Assembly: GCA_034509925.1 (NCBI GenBank)
Contig: CM067531.1
Coordinates: 6,467,319 to 6,531,318, forward strand
Length of the DNA: 64,000 bases
From: Hirudinaria manillensis
Lineage: Eukaryota; Annelida; Clitellata; Hirudinida; Hirudinidae
Reading direction: 5' to 3'
A program made the position numbers and the translations under genes. The notes under the pieces were generated by a model. That model saw only the letters and a list, made by a program, of their open reading frames with translations. It had not been told where the DNA came from and made no database searches. This document shows, piece by piece, positions 47,518 to 58,422 of the stretch; within the stretch, counting starts at the first letter, position 1; the number at the start of each line of letters is the position of its first letter.

Positions 47518-50500
47518 TTAGTCAAACCCATATCTAATGGGTGGCCTGATTTGCCTGCCACGTCGAGAGGTCGTTGGACCCATATCTTCATCTGGTGCTG
47601 GAGGCTGGATGACTGTTGGGGTCCCTGTCTGCAGTGGTTCTGTTTCGGCCTGAGGTAATGAGGGAAACTCCTGAAACGATGGCGTGTCTTCTGGGAGGGC
47701 CACCGCTTTCTGATCCGAATTGCCTTCAAGGCTATTCCCAATGAATCCTGAGATGGTTTGCTCTGGCCAGACCCAAGGATGCCTTTCTTTTGTTGGAAAC
47801 AAAAACCGACGGTTTCTAACAAATTCCCGTCCATCCGGGGTCCCGATTGCATACCTTCTCAGTCCCAAACGGGATTTTACCACTCCTTTCCTCCATCCAT
47901 TCTCTATTCGAAATCTTATCGATGTCCCAGGTTTCAAATCCCGGTGCTGTGTTGAATGACGGCTGTCATGTGCTGATGTTGTCTTTTGCTGGCGCTGAGT
48001 CAGCTGCTTCTTTGCATTCTTAATAACTTCTGGCCGTAGTTTATTGTCCAGGACGGGGAGTGTGTCCCTCAACCTTCGGCTGAACAGAAGTTGTGCTGGA
48101 GAAGCATTGACTCCAGAGATTGGAGTATTTCTAAGGCTTAACAGAGCCAGATGTTGGTCTGTCCTTGCTTCCTCTGCCTTCTTCAAAACATTCTTTATTG
48201 TCTGAATGTGCCTTTCGACCATGCCATTTGACTGAGGATTGCCCGGACTACTGAATATCCATTGGAACCCCCATTCCACTGCAAACCCTCTACAACTTTC
48301 TGAGTTGAATGGCATGTTGTCTGAAATTATTGTTAGTGGAATGCCATGTCTGGAGAAAACTGATTTTAACTTGGAAATGATGCATGTGGCTGTCTTGTTT
48401 TCTAGGCGGACGACCTCCGGATATTTGCTAAAATAGTCCACCACCAGCAAATAGTCCCAGGAATTCAGTGTGAATATATAAATACCCACTTTCTGCCATG
48501 GTCCATCTGACACAACATGTGGCACGAGAGTTTCCTTCTTTGGCATGCCACGGTTATTCAGACACTGTGAGCACGACAACACATGTGTTTCGATATCACG
48601 ATCCATTCCGGGCCAGTACACACAGGTGCGAGCCAGATGCTTCATCTTGTCCATGCCCTGATGAGCCGCATGTGACTGAGAGAGAATACCAGGCCCTTCG
48701 ATTGATGGTGGGACCATTCTCTCCTTCATCAACACCACTCCGTCTGCAATTGTGAGATCTTGACGGCAGTCCCAAAATGGTTGGGCTACTTGCGAAACAT
48801 CCTTCTTCAGATGAGGCCATCCAGTTCGAATATAGCTGATGACTGCTGAGAGCTGCAGATCTGAAACGGTACCTTGTCGAAACTCATCAAGCTTTGATGG
48901 AGAAATAAACTATTAACTAATCTATGTACTGCCAGTGTCATTTCTGCCTCCAAATCTGGATCACCTTGTAAATCAGTTTGAGGAGCCCTTGACAGAGTAT
49001 CAGGTATGTGCAGGTCTTTTCCTGGTACATATTTCACCACCAGACTGTAACGCAACAACTTCAGTGGCAACCTCTGAAGACGTGGAGAGGTGTCATGTAT
49101 GGACTTTTTGAAAATTGACTAATGGTCGATGGTCGCTGTGAACAATTACTGTCTGTCCATAAATGTAGTCAAACTTGCTACAGGCAAAAACAATGGCTAG
49201 CAACTCCTTTTCGATTTGAGCATAGTTTTTCTCACAGTCTGTGAGGGAACGACTACTATAGGCAACTGGTCCATCTCTCTGAATGAGACAAGCACCTAAG
49301 CCATAACTAGAAGCATCTGCCTGGAGCACAATGTCTTGCTTGGGATCGAAAAATTTTAAAACTGGCAGATTTGCAACAACATCCTTTATCTTTTCCAAAG
49401 CACTTGTATGTGTTGCTGACCATCGAAAAACAGAGCTCTTCTTCAACAATGACCGCAAAGGCTCTGTATAATCTGCCAACTTTGGGACAAACTTCATGAT
49501 GTAGGCAAGCATGCCCATCAGTCGTCTGAGATCTGCTAGACATGAAGGTGGTGGCATGTTGGTGATGGCCTTGACTTTTTCGGGATCAGCTTTAACACCC
49601 ACTTGTGAGATGACGTGACCCATGTAACGAACTGAGTCTACTCTGAATTGAATCTTGTCAATGTTGAAACGAACACCACTTTCCAATGCCTTTGCAAAAA
49701 CTTCACCTAGGATTCTGTCATGTTCATTTACATCATCTGAAGCAATAATCATGTCATCAAATATGATGTGGACCCCTTTAATATCTCCAAAGATTGATGT
49801 GTTGATTCTCTGGAAAACCTCTGGGGCACTGGATATCCCAAATGGCATTCTGTACCGACCAAATGGGGTGTTGAATGTGCACAAGAATGAGCTTGCCTCA
49901 TCCAGTGGAACTTGATAAAATCCTTGGCTCATGTCGATGACTGTGAAAACTGTCTTTCCATGAAAGTTGTGCATGATGTCATCAAGTGTTGGAATGTGAA
50001 AATGCTCTCTCAAGATTGCTCGGTTCAGGTCTCGGGGGTCAAGGCAGAGTCTCAGAGAGCCGTTTTTCTTCTCCACAATCAACAATGAATTGACCCACTG
50101 GGTAGGCTCTGTTACCCTTGCTATGATGCCAGATTCCACCATGGACGTCAGTTGTGCCTTCAATCTTTCTTGCAAAGCTATGGCTACTCGTCGGGGAGGA
50201 TGAACCACTGGAGAAATGGATGTATCTAGTTTAATGTGGTATTCGAAAGGAACTTTGCCCAGTCCTTCAAATACTTCAGAGTATTTTCTGTAGATGCTGC
50301 TCTCAGTAAATTGTTGCCTGCTGTCGGTTGTTAGACGTTGCACAAACCAATCTACTTTCTTCTGACTAGCATCCTGACACCAAGGGATGACCATTTTTAC
50401 TAGATCAAATTTTGAGCAGAACTGTACTCCGAGAAGAGCTTCGGAGTGGCCTTCAACAACGTAGAACTCATCCTCTATCCATTCTTGACTAATTGGGTGC

Positions 50501-51535
50501 AACAATTTTAAATCCACAACTCCAAGTACCTTGAGAAAGGTTTTGACCCCATATGGCTTCAACTTCACCAGTGCTTTCTTTAATTTCACTCGAGACAAAT
50601 TTTTGAAATGAGCCGAAGTGATAGTGTTTACCTCCGCTCCTGTGTCGATTTTAAAATCTATTGCTGGTCCATTTTCTACTTGAAACACATACGACCATTT
50701 CCGAACTTTATTTGAATCACTAACCGAATCAAAAGAGTCAATGGCAAAGGTATCTTGTCCTTCTATGATCGCAATGTTTTTAGCACGACAGACCTTAGCA
50801 AAATGGTTCAGTTTCCCACATTTCCTGCAGATTTTGCCTCTTGCTGGACATGATAACTGGTGGACTTGTCCACAATTGAAGCACTGCTTAACTTTGCTTG
50901 GATGAGCCTGCTTCAATTGATCTACTTGGTTGGTAAGTTGCAGATGTGATGATGCGAGGGATGTGAGTCTGCTGTTATCGACTAACAGGCGGTTCCTCTG
51001 AGAGTTCTCGAAGAGTACAGCAATCCTCTGGAGATTCTGCAGTGAGAAGTCTGTCTCGCTCATCATCCTCTGCTGGAAATCCTTGTCTGGATATGTAAAC
51101 ACAAATCTGTCACGGATCATGTCTTCTGTTGATTCCCTGTATTCACAGTTCTTAGCAGCGTGTCTCAAACGGTCCAGGAAATCGATGGAGAGTTCTCCTG
51201 GTCGTCTTGAGACTTCGTTGAAAACTAATCATTCCACCAACACGTGCCTTCTAGGTGCGAATCTCTCTTCAAATCTGGCAAGGACACGTTCGTGATTGAA
51301 TTTGTCCTCTGCGTTCGGCCAATCCATGCCGTAGTAAATGGTATTGGCGGCATCACCCAGAGCGTGTAAAAGAAGAGCCACTCGCCGATGTTCGGGTAGT
51401 TGGCTACCGTCAGATAACATGTAGTAAGTCTCGTAGCTGCTTCTCCAACGCCTCCAGGCCTCTGCGAGATTTGTAGAATTCACATCCATGCTTGGTGGTA
51501 ATCCGACGTTCAACGAAATTGTCGACTGCGCCATG
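47518..51535 (-). pseudogene. Disrupted gag-pol polyprotein of the Mag-type element
   Basis: Domains in order: gag capsid-like segment (from 51535; LAEAWRRWRSSYETYYML), two zinc knuckles (CFNCGQVHQLSC and CRKCGKLNHFAKVC), protease (FKIDTGAEVNTI), reverse transcriptase with VIDMSQGFYQVPLD and the FDDM catalytic variant, RNase H (LQADASSYGLGACLIQRDG), integrase zinc finger, and integrase core with Asp (VVDYFSKYPEVV), SDN and the PQSNGMVERH Glu. Three lesions interrupt it: an in-frame TGA in gag at about 51229, a frameshift near 49100 at the end of RNase H, and another near 48890 before integrase. The pol downstream open frames are 51168-49093, 49070-48807 and about 48879-47518. The element is probably not autonomous. 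Confidence 0.93.
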
Positions 51536-51637
51536 TCGTGTTCGATTACGTTTATTTACAAAAAGGCTAACAACAGTATCGGGCGGGAACTGAGCGAAAA
51601 CGGAAGTGCCGCCCACGCTGCCCTGATGTGTATGACA
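51534..51637 (-). repeat. 5' LTR (104 bp)
   Basis: Upstream LTR in the element's own orientation. Its last base supplies the A of the gag ATG (ATG at 51535-51533 on the minus strand). Confidence 0.95.
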
Positions 51638-52192
51638 GTGTCTGCTATTTGTTAAAATAATCCTCATATTTTTTTATCGCAAACAATTGATTTTTAATCA
51701 CCTCAAATGTAAAGCTAGAAAGTTTTATGGATTTGTCGTGTGAAAAGTTTACTACGAAAAAAGTTTACGTACAACGCACATCATAGATTGATTTGTGAAG
51801 GCTAGCTAATAAAAGGTTGAACGCATCTATGGAGGAAGACAATTTTAATCAAGTTTATAAGCGACTTTTGTTGCAGTAGTCTGGGTTCTCATTGGAGTAG
51901 GTACTCAGTAATAAAATTGAATCACGAGTTATGAAAATTGTATAGTAAATAACTTCTTAACTCGGGGTAATCAGTCTCTTAGTGTAATGCATAAAATTTA
52001 AGATTCAAGTTCTACCAATGACCATAAAACGAACGCAATAAATTAGAATTTATGATCCTATTTCTTGGTTTTATTTCATAATCGGAGATTGGCACTGTTG
52101 AAAGATCAAGATGGAAAATCATTGTTGAGTATAAGAACCAATATATAGATTTTAGATGATTATATAATCGTGTTATCCAGTTAAATTCAAAG

Positions 52193-53847
52193 TTATCCAT
52201 CTTCTCTGACTAACATGAGCATTGCATCAGCGAGTTTACGGAAATCTTCCATGTCGTTGTAAATGTTGGCAGACAAACGAACCCAAGGTTTGCCTTGTAG
52301 CGACACAAAATAACATTGTATTTTGAATCTATCCCAAAAATCTGACATCATATCAGACATATCTTGTGCTACAAGCTGCATAAAACATCATCCAAGTGAA
52401 AAGAAATACAGTGAATCAGAATTAATTAAAGGAAAGCACTCCAGAAAAGTAATTACTTCTGTTCCATAAGTCTCAGGGAGTGGATACTTTTTTAGTCTTG
52501 GGAGTCCAATCATCCTCATGAAAGGGGCTCTCATATCTGTAGGAAGAGGAAAATGCTCTGTCTTCCATCTCTCGGCCAACAGATTGGCTCCCTTTTCTAC
52601 TAGGTCCGAGCAATATTTTGATATGTCTTGCTGAAAATGTTTAAAAATGTCAACGTAATAAATAATGTAACCATATTTACTGAGTGGTTAATTACTTACA
52701 TGTCCTCCCATCTTGTTGAAAAATGTGATGGACTTCCCACTGCAATAGAATGTGGAATCGTCACTAGTGCCCCGGTAAAAAAACATATCAGATAGGTCCC
52801 CGTCCATATTCAATCTGGAAATAACTGTAGGAAATATACTCCTATGGAATTCTGGGTCAACCCATAAAACAGCACATCCTCTTGGTGCATAACACCATTT
52901 GTGAAGGTTTCCTGAAAAGGTGCTCATTAAGAGGTAATTTACTCATATTTCTTATAAATCACTAACCTATAAAAAAATGACAACCCATGGTATCCAGACT
53001 CAGAGGTAGCTGCCCTGGAGCGTGGGCACCATCCACCAAAACAAGTTTGTCAAAACTTTTGCAAAGGTCAATTAGTTTGTTTAGTGGCATGAGAGCTGGA
53101 GGCATACTGGAAATAACATCTAGAATGACAAGAAGCTGGTTTATATTCAAAACAGTGAAAAACTATTCTTAATGTCAGATACCTAATATGACCAGTTTCA
53201 CATTGTGATGTTTCTTCAATAGATTTGTATATATCTCAATTATCGTATTGCTGGATTCCAGTGGATAAGGTAAGGGTATATCATATAAAGTAATTCCTTT
53301 GCAATTTAGAGCAAAGTTATTGAAATTTAAAATCATTAACAATCACTTAAGACCTCTAGATAGCTCCAAATATTTGAGAGAATTTTTCACAGCAACATAA
53401 GTCCAAGAATTATATAGTATTCCATCTCCATTATTCCAATGTAATGACCTCAGCACACAATTTATACCTTAAATAGAGGTTAATGTTATGAATTTCTATA
53501 ATACTTAGCTATGTTTTGGCTAACCAGTGGTCGCATTTTCTACAAAGACAAGGTTTTCATTCCTTGAGCCCAAAAAATCACAGACAATTTCTAAATTCTC
53601 CTTCCACATTCTTTCAATGTCCTGCCTGAACCAAATATCCGGTTGGGCCTCCATTTGGTTGAGAAGCCTTAAAAAAAATGTGTACGTCTATGCTTCGCCA
53701 ATAAGACACAAACAAATATTAAAAGTACTTTAATCTCAATTCGAATTGTTCCCTGCCAGCGACGCCAAATGCACCGTGGTTCAAAAGTGTAAAAGAGGAG
53801 TTTAAACAAAATTTTGTATCCATTAAGTTTTTACCGTATTTCTCCAT
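52193..53847 (-). CDS. Class V PLP aminotransferase, copy 2
   Basis: Same eight-exon structure as the gene at 39456-41125. All motifs are present: LLNHGAFG, VENATTGINCVLRSL, VLVDGAHAPGQLPL and NLHKWCYAPRGCA with the PLP Lys. Central exons are identical at the protein level. Differences cluster in the first two exons and at the C-terminus, which ends REDG after a short deletion. No stop or splice break was seen, so both paralogues could be functional. A few substitutions near the N-terminus (Phe against Tyr-type changes, Ser to Ala in the HGSFG motif) are worth comparing for selection. Confidence 0.9.
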
Positions 53848-53969
53848 TATAAGTCTCTGAACAAATAAAAACAATCTCATATAAAGACCGCCTCAACTCG
53901 TCAGCGATCCCAACAGTATAATTTATATTACACTATCGAGAGCGACCTTTCCTCCCAGCCTATCCCAGT

Positions 53970-54458
53970 CTGATTAATTAATGAACCAACACTGAGACGG
54001 AGTCAAAGGTTTTAATTCATCAAAATCAGATATGAAAGTACTTTGGCTTTTGATTAATTTACATTTTATTAACCTTATTATCATCCAACACTGGCGATGA
54101 TATTTGCTTGCAAGAGTCCAGCAAGAAGGCCAACGAGGGTCGAAAAGTTGATTCCAGACAGGAAAACCGATATGGATATCCGTCTGATCACTGGATGCGG
54201 TCCGACTCCAGAGTACGTCAAGGGTTTTAACGTTTGAAGATGGGGGACTTCCTCCTCGGAGCCCTGTTGGTAAGCTCCCAAGAGTTTCTCGCAAACAAAA
54301 TTGCGCGACAGGGGTCGGGGGCATTTTATGGAAAACATCCTCGCTAAAGGGGGACTTCCTCCTCGGAGCCCTGTTGGTAAGCTCCGAAGAGTTTCTCGCA
54401 AACAAAATTTCGCGACAGGGGTCGGGGGCATTTTATGGAAAACATCCTCGCTAAACCA
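53970..54458. mobile_element. LINE 3'-tail remnant with 110-bp tandem duplication
   Basis: Counterpart of 43.5-43.9 kb. A segment running from GGGGGACTTCCTCCTCGGAG to AAAACATCCTCGCTAAA is present twice in tandem (about 54241-54350 and 54351-54456). The second copy is cut directly by the start of the DUF4806 unit at 54459. The remainder of the LINE tail resumes near 56576. Confidence 0.7.
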
Positions 54459-56262
54459 CCCAGATAGCAAAGATTGATTGGGCCAGCGCCGGTATTTTGA
54501 TGGCAATTCGGATCGGCCGAGCGAACGGTAGTGGCCGCACGGCCGGTCGTCGGCCGACTGAGGTGGTCCAATTCCGGCAGCCGGATGTAAACCGCCTGAA
54601 TTGGCGAGCTGGTCCAATTCCGGCAAGCCGGACACTAAATCGGTCTCCGCCCCCTTCCCAGTCTCCGCCCCCATCCCAGTTTTGATTGATTTCACAAAAA
54701 ACTAGTTTCTAATTTTAGCACCACTTTATTGAAAAAGTAACAAAAAAGGAAAAATATATTAGAAGAAATATTAGGTAAAATTATTGCACATAATAAACAA
54801 ATACAAATAATGTTTGCGAAAATGTTTTATTTAACAACCTTTTAGTGCGGCCCCCAATTCTGTCTGGGGCATTTCTCAGCCAAAGACGCACTTCCTTCTC
54901 CACTTCAGAGTCTGTTACCTTTACAGATCCATTGACAGAGTGAATGCTCCGAACTGCATCTAGTTGCAATATGTTAAAGCAGTTAAAAATTGCAAATGAG
55001 ATTGGGGAGATCAGAATATTTACCAAGTATAGCTTGGAACATGTTTGTTCAACTTAACCCAATCTTCTCCAATTTGTTTGTCCATACGATCCTCAAGGAT
55101 AACTCATGGGTCAGCAGTCCCCTCAATATTCTGTGAACAGAATCTTTAATGGTGATCCCACCAACTAATGAGAATTTTGCAACCCGTAGTTTAAAATATT
55201 ACTTTTAGTAGACATAATAAGAAAAAAATTCAATCAAAACCTACAAATAAGCCATAACAATTTTCATCTGGAAGTTTTGCCTCCAATTTCTTAAAATCAT
55301 CCTCTGACTGCAAAGGAATTTGTACATCTGGGAGTTTCACACTCGTTGTGGTATTGGTTAAGACACCCAATGAACTTTTCATTGATTCCTTTAATTCTGC
55401 ATTTTGTCTGAGGGGTGCATCCATCTTCAAATTCATAGTTTCCACTGTCAGTGAAATTAGATTACTATTTAATCAAATTTAAAAGTGAAAAAAAAATCAA
55501 GGAATATTACATAGTTCTATCAAAGCACCAAAATTTTGTGTGGGCATTGCAGTTGTTGTTTGGATGAAATTGGATGCCATCTTCCTAGAGTCTGGTACGT
55601 CGAGCATAGTGCCCTTCTGACTTTCACGAAATGATTCTTAAATGTATGAATCAATGTTGCAAATAAAAATTATGTGAAATACATACAATATCTAAATTCA
55701 CCAGTTTCATCCAAAGCCACACTGCAAGAAATACCTTGTATTGATGGCTTTTCTGGATATATCCCTTAAAAAAATTACTAGCTCATCAATCAAGACCATT
55801 GCTTCTAAATTAAAACAAAAATCAACCATTTCTTGAAGCTAAGGCAGGTTGCAAATAAAAATTATGTGAAATACATACAATATCTAAATTCAACAGTTTC
55901 ATCCAAAGCCACACTGCAATCCTCACTGCAAGAAATACCTTGTATTGATGGCTTTTCTGGATATATCCCTTAGCATAATTTATATCGCCTGTATATAAGG
56001 ATAGATCGACATGCAAAATATAACTAGTAGAAACAAATTAGCATGTCTAACCAGTTTCACAGATGTACCTAACTTTTTCATATCTTGTCCAATTGCTTTC
56101 TGGATCACGGCAATACCTGACTGCTTTCAAAATCCCAGCTGATGACAGATGTGTCGGCCAATACACAACATCCTCAACTTTGTTGTCGAACCACGAAGTT
56201 GGAATAACTTCCACCTCTTCACCAGTGTTTGAAGTAAAAACGACTCTATACATGGCAACTGA
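54459..56262 (-). mobile_element. Candidate DUF4806-bearing mobile unit, copy 2 (truncated)
   Basis: Starts with the same CCCAGATAGCAAAGATTG and GC-rich terminus as 32979, but inside the LINE tail. It is near-identical to copy 1 up to GGCAACTGAT at 56262, where copy 1 continues and this copy switches to a LINE fragment, so the right terminus is missing. Confidence 0.55.
54781..56253 (-). CDS. DUF4806-domain protein, copy 2
   Basis: Exon content matches copy 1: 56253-56050 (MYRVVFTSNTGEEVEVIPTS), 55445-55230 (KLPDVQIPLQSEDDFKKLEA) and a last exon near 54960-54838 (VTDSEVEKEVRLWLRNAPDR). Copy 2 has an internal duplication: about 110 nt covering the DINYAKGYIQKSHQYK exon end and its intron (55658-55768) is repeated at 55847-55970 with an 80-nt insert between them, which may disturb splicing. 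The region upstream of the start codon (beyond 56262) has been replaced by a LINE fragment, so the original promoter is lost. It may be a pseudogene. Confidence 0.65.
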
Positions 56263-56575
56263 TGTGGACTTCCTCGCCCAGACGTGCCTCGGCGCTTCCT
56301 TCCATCCCGGTCACCGACGTTATCCACCCTGTGCATTCCGTCCGCAACCTGGGGATGTGGCTGGACTCGGACTGCTCCATGAGCACGCACATCAACAAGA
56401 CCGCTCGTTCCTGCTTTGCGTCCCTAAGGGAGATCCGCAGCATTGCCTCTCCTCTCTCCTTCGAGGTCAGGAAGTGCTTAATCACAGCCCTGATTCTCCC
56501 CAGGATTGATTACGGGAAACGCTACGCTCGCAATATGCTGATTTTTAACCCATTAACCCCCCCCCCCCCGAAAGA
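56263..56575 (+). mobile_element. Fragment of a CR1/Jockey-type LINE reverse transcriptase
   Basis: One frame reads VRNLGMWLDSDCSMSTHINK, ARSCFASLREIRSI, SFEVRKCLITALILPRIDYG, the C-terminal thumb region of CR1/Jockey-type reverse transcriptases. It is GC-rich, about 260 nt, lacks both element ends and finishes before a C-run (56558-56570). It lies between the truncated DUF4806 unit and the resumed LINE tail. Confidence 0.8.
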
Positions 56576-57125
56576 CTAAGCAGAAGTGTCTCAGCTGAAG
56601 TCTAGAGATTTTATGTTGATTCATTTATAATTTTATTTAAAATTTTGTAAAAGAGGAAATATAAATAAACTTTTAAAATAAGCATTAATATCTTTATTTA
56701 CGACCGTGATATGCAGCTTTAAATTTGATCTCTTTCTATTTTGACTGTAGTTGTTATATAGATTGTTGTAGCTTTAAGTGTAGGTGATCATCTTTTCATC
56801 GATAAAACTTCTGATTGTTATTCATCATGTTAACGGACTAAACCTGCTGATCAACGCTGACCAAACGTTGTTTTATATGTTGCCTGTGATATGTTTTTAA
56901 TTTCTAAACTTGCCTAATCCCGATAAAAAAAAGCCCTCTTGTGCTAGTGCTGCCAGCCGTATTTCAAATATAAGAAAATCTTAAGCTTCTCTTTCATTAA
57001 AAACTGATTAATTTATCAGAATATCTGGCTTAGTGATAAGTTTGCGAGCTACGTTGTTGTGATTTTTAAATTGTCTATTTGATTTCTTAATTCATAAAAA
57101 TCTATTTATAATAGGACGAATATAT

Positions 57126-58297
57126 ATGGAAAACATGGATAGCATTAAGGCAAAGTTAAAGGAATTGGTGGCGAAAAAAGATTTAATTGAAAGTGATATA
57201 AAGTCATTCAATGATGTCCTTAAATCAGTTAGTTTTTAACAAGAAATACCATTTAATACTAATTGAATAGTAACTTAATGCTTGTAATTGATACGTCAGC
57301 AAAGCAATGTTGGAATGTCGGGTCCTTTATTAGATGAAGATCAATTCCCTAGAAGTGATATTGACATCTTTACTGTGAGACATGCAAGGAACAGGATTTT
57401 GTGTTAGTAAACTAATACTTTTTATAAATTTTCTTTCATATAATTGATCAACTGAAATTTTAGGTTTAAACAATGATCACAAAGACATGATGAAGAAAAT
57501 TGAGGAATGCCTGTATGAGTTACATACGATTTCATCAAAGGAAAATAAATGTGATGAAAAAGTTGTAAACAATGCCTCAATTCCCTGTGGTGAATCCTTT
57601 GCATCAATTGGGAAGGTTGATTCAAACTCACCGTCTGACATTGGGGTAATTTGAAGTTTGCTAATGCATTTCTGAAATATGTTTTTGTAGACAAATCATT
57701 TTATTTAATTAATAATAGTGCTCTTCCAAATATGACAATGACAATGAGAATTTACTTTTTAAACATCTGCACTTGCAAATGTCTGGTCTTGCAAATGCAT
57801 GTAGTTTATAAATAGTTTCTTCATAGTAATATTTGTAATAATTAGTTCTTTTAAGATAGCTTCAACTGTCTAGAAATTACAAGCTTTAAAGTATTCCTAT
57901 GTTCTACAGGGGCTGAAGGCTGGAGATGAAATAATTGAGTTTGGTTCACTGAACAAAAATAATTTTTCAAGCCTTGAGGATATTTCCAAGATCACAAGGT
58001 TTAATAAAGGGGTAAGTAACATTATTAATGAATTAGCTTGTTGAATACTAAAATTTTGTAATTTGATTTTTGTCAGCATCCTATTGATTTGCTAATTAGA
58101 AGAGGTGACCAAATCTTGAGACTTTCTATTGTTCCTAACACCTGGTCAGGTCCCGGAATTCTAGGGTTGGTGATTATTTTGTAAATTAGTCAATTATTTT
58201 ATGAATATCAAAATTTTTCAGGACAAATGATACTCATTATTACTTTTTTTATTTTATTTGCAGGTGTACAATTCTACCTATTTGGAAACATAATTAG
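57126..58297 (+). CDS. PSMD9: 26S proteasome assembly chaperone PSMD9, copy 2
   Basis: Six exons at a constant +12740 offset from copy 1 (first 57126-57227, last ending at the TAG 58295-58297). N-terminal coiled coil, the PRSDIDIFTVRHARNRILC segment, the PDZ domain (LKAGDEIIEFGSL, PIDLLIRRGDQI) and the GCTILPIWKHN end are all intact. Substitutions against copy 1 are few (Val for Phe after CDEK, Lys for Arg in EDISKITRF). The upstream 700 nt are almost identical, so both copies keep the same promoter. Both may be expressed. Confidence 0.94.
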
Positions 58298-58422
58298 ATT
58301 CACAAAAAGAGGATTACTACTTTTTTTTTAATAAAATGATCAAATGTCCATATTCAAATTATCTCAAATTTCACTTTATCTCATAAACTCTAAGATGGGA
58401 AATTTTGGAAATGATGTTGATT

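Larger units (their letters stand above)
47393..51637 (-). mobile_element. Full-length Mag-type Ty3/Gypsy LTR retrotransposon (4.2 kb)
   Basis: Two 104-bp LTRs (47393-47496 and 51534-51637) start TG and end CA and differ at two positions. The element is read on the minus strand. The primer site TGGCGCAGTCGAC directly follows the 5' LTR and is complementary to the 3' end of tRNA-Ser. A purine-rich tract AGGAGGGAGA precedes the 3' LTR. Very short LTRs with a tRNA-Ser primer are typical of the Mag lineage. Both flanks carry GTGTC. It sits between the two segmental copies. Coding capacity is broken (see the gag-pol entry). Confidence 0.93.

Noticed and set aside
53972..54695. Minus-strand frames of 143 and 204 codons near the DUF4806 unit
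   Set aside because: They run across a tandem duplication of a LINE tail and a GC-rich transposon end; GC-rich DNA lacks stops by chance.
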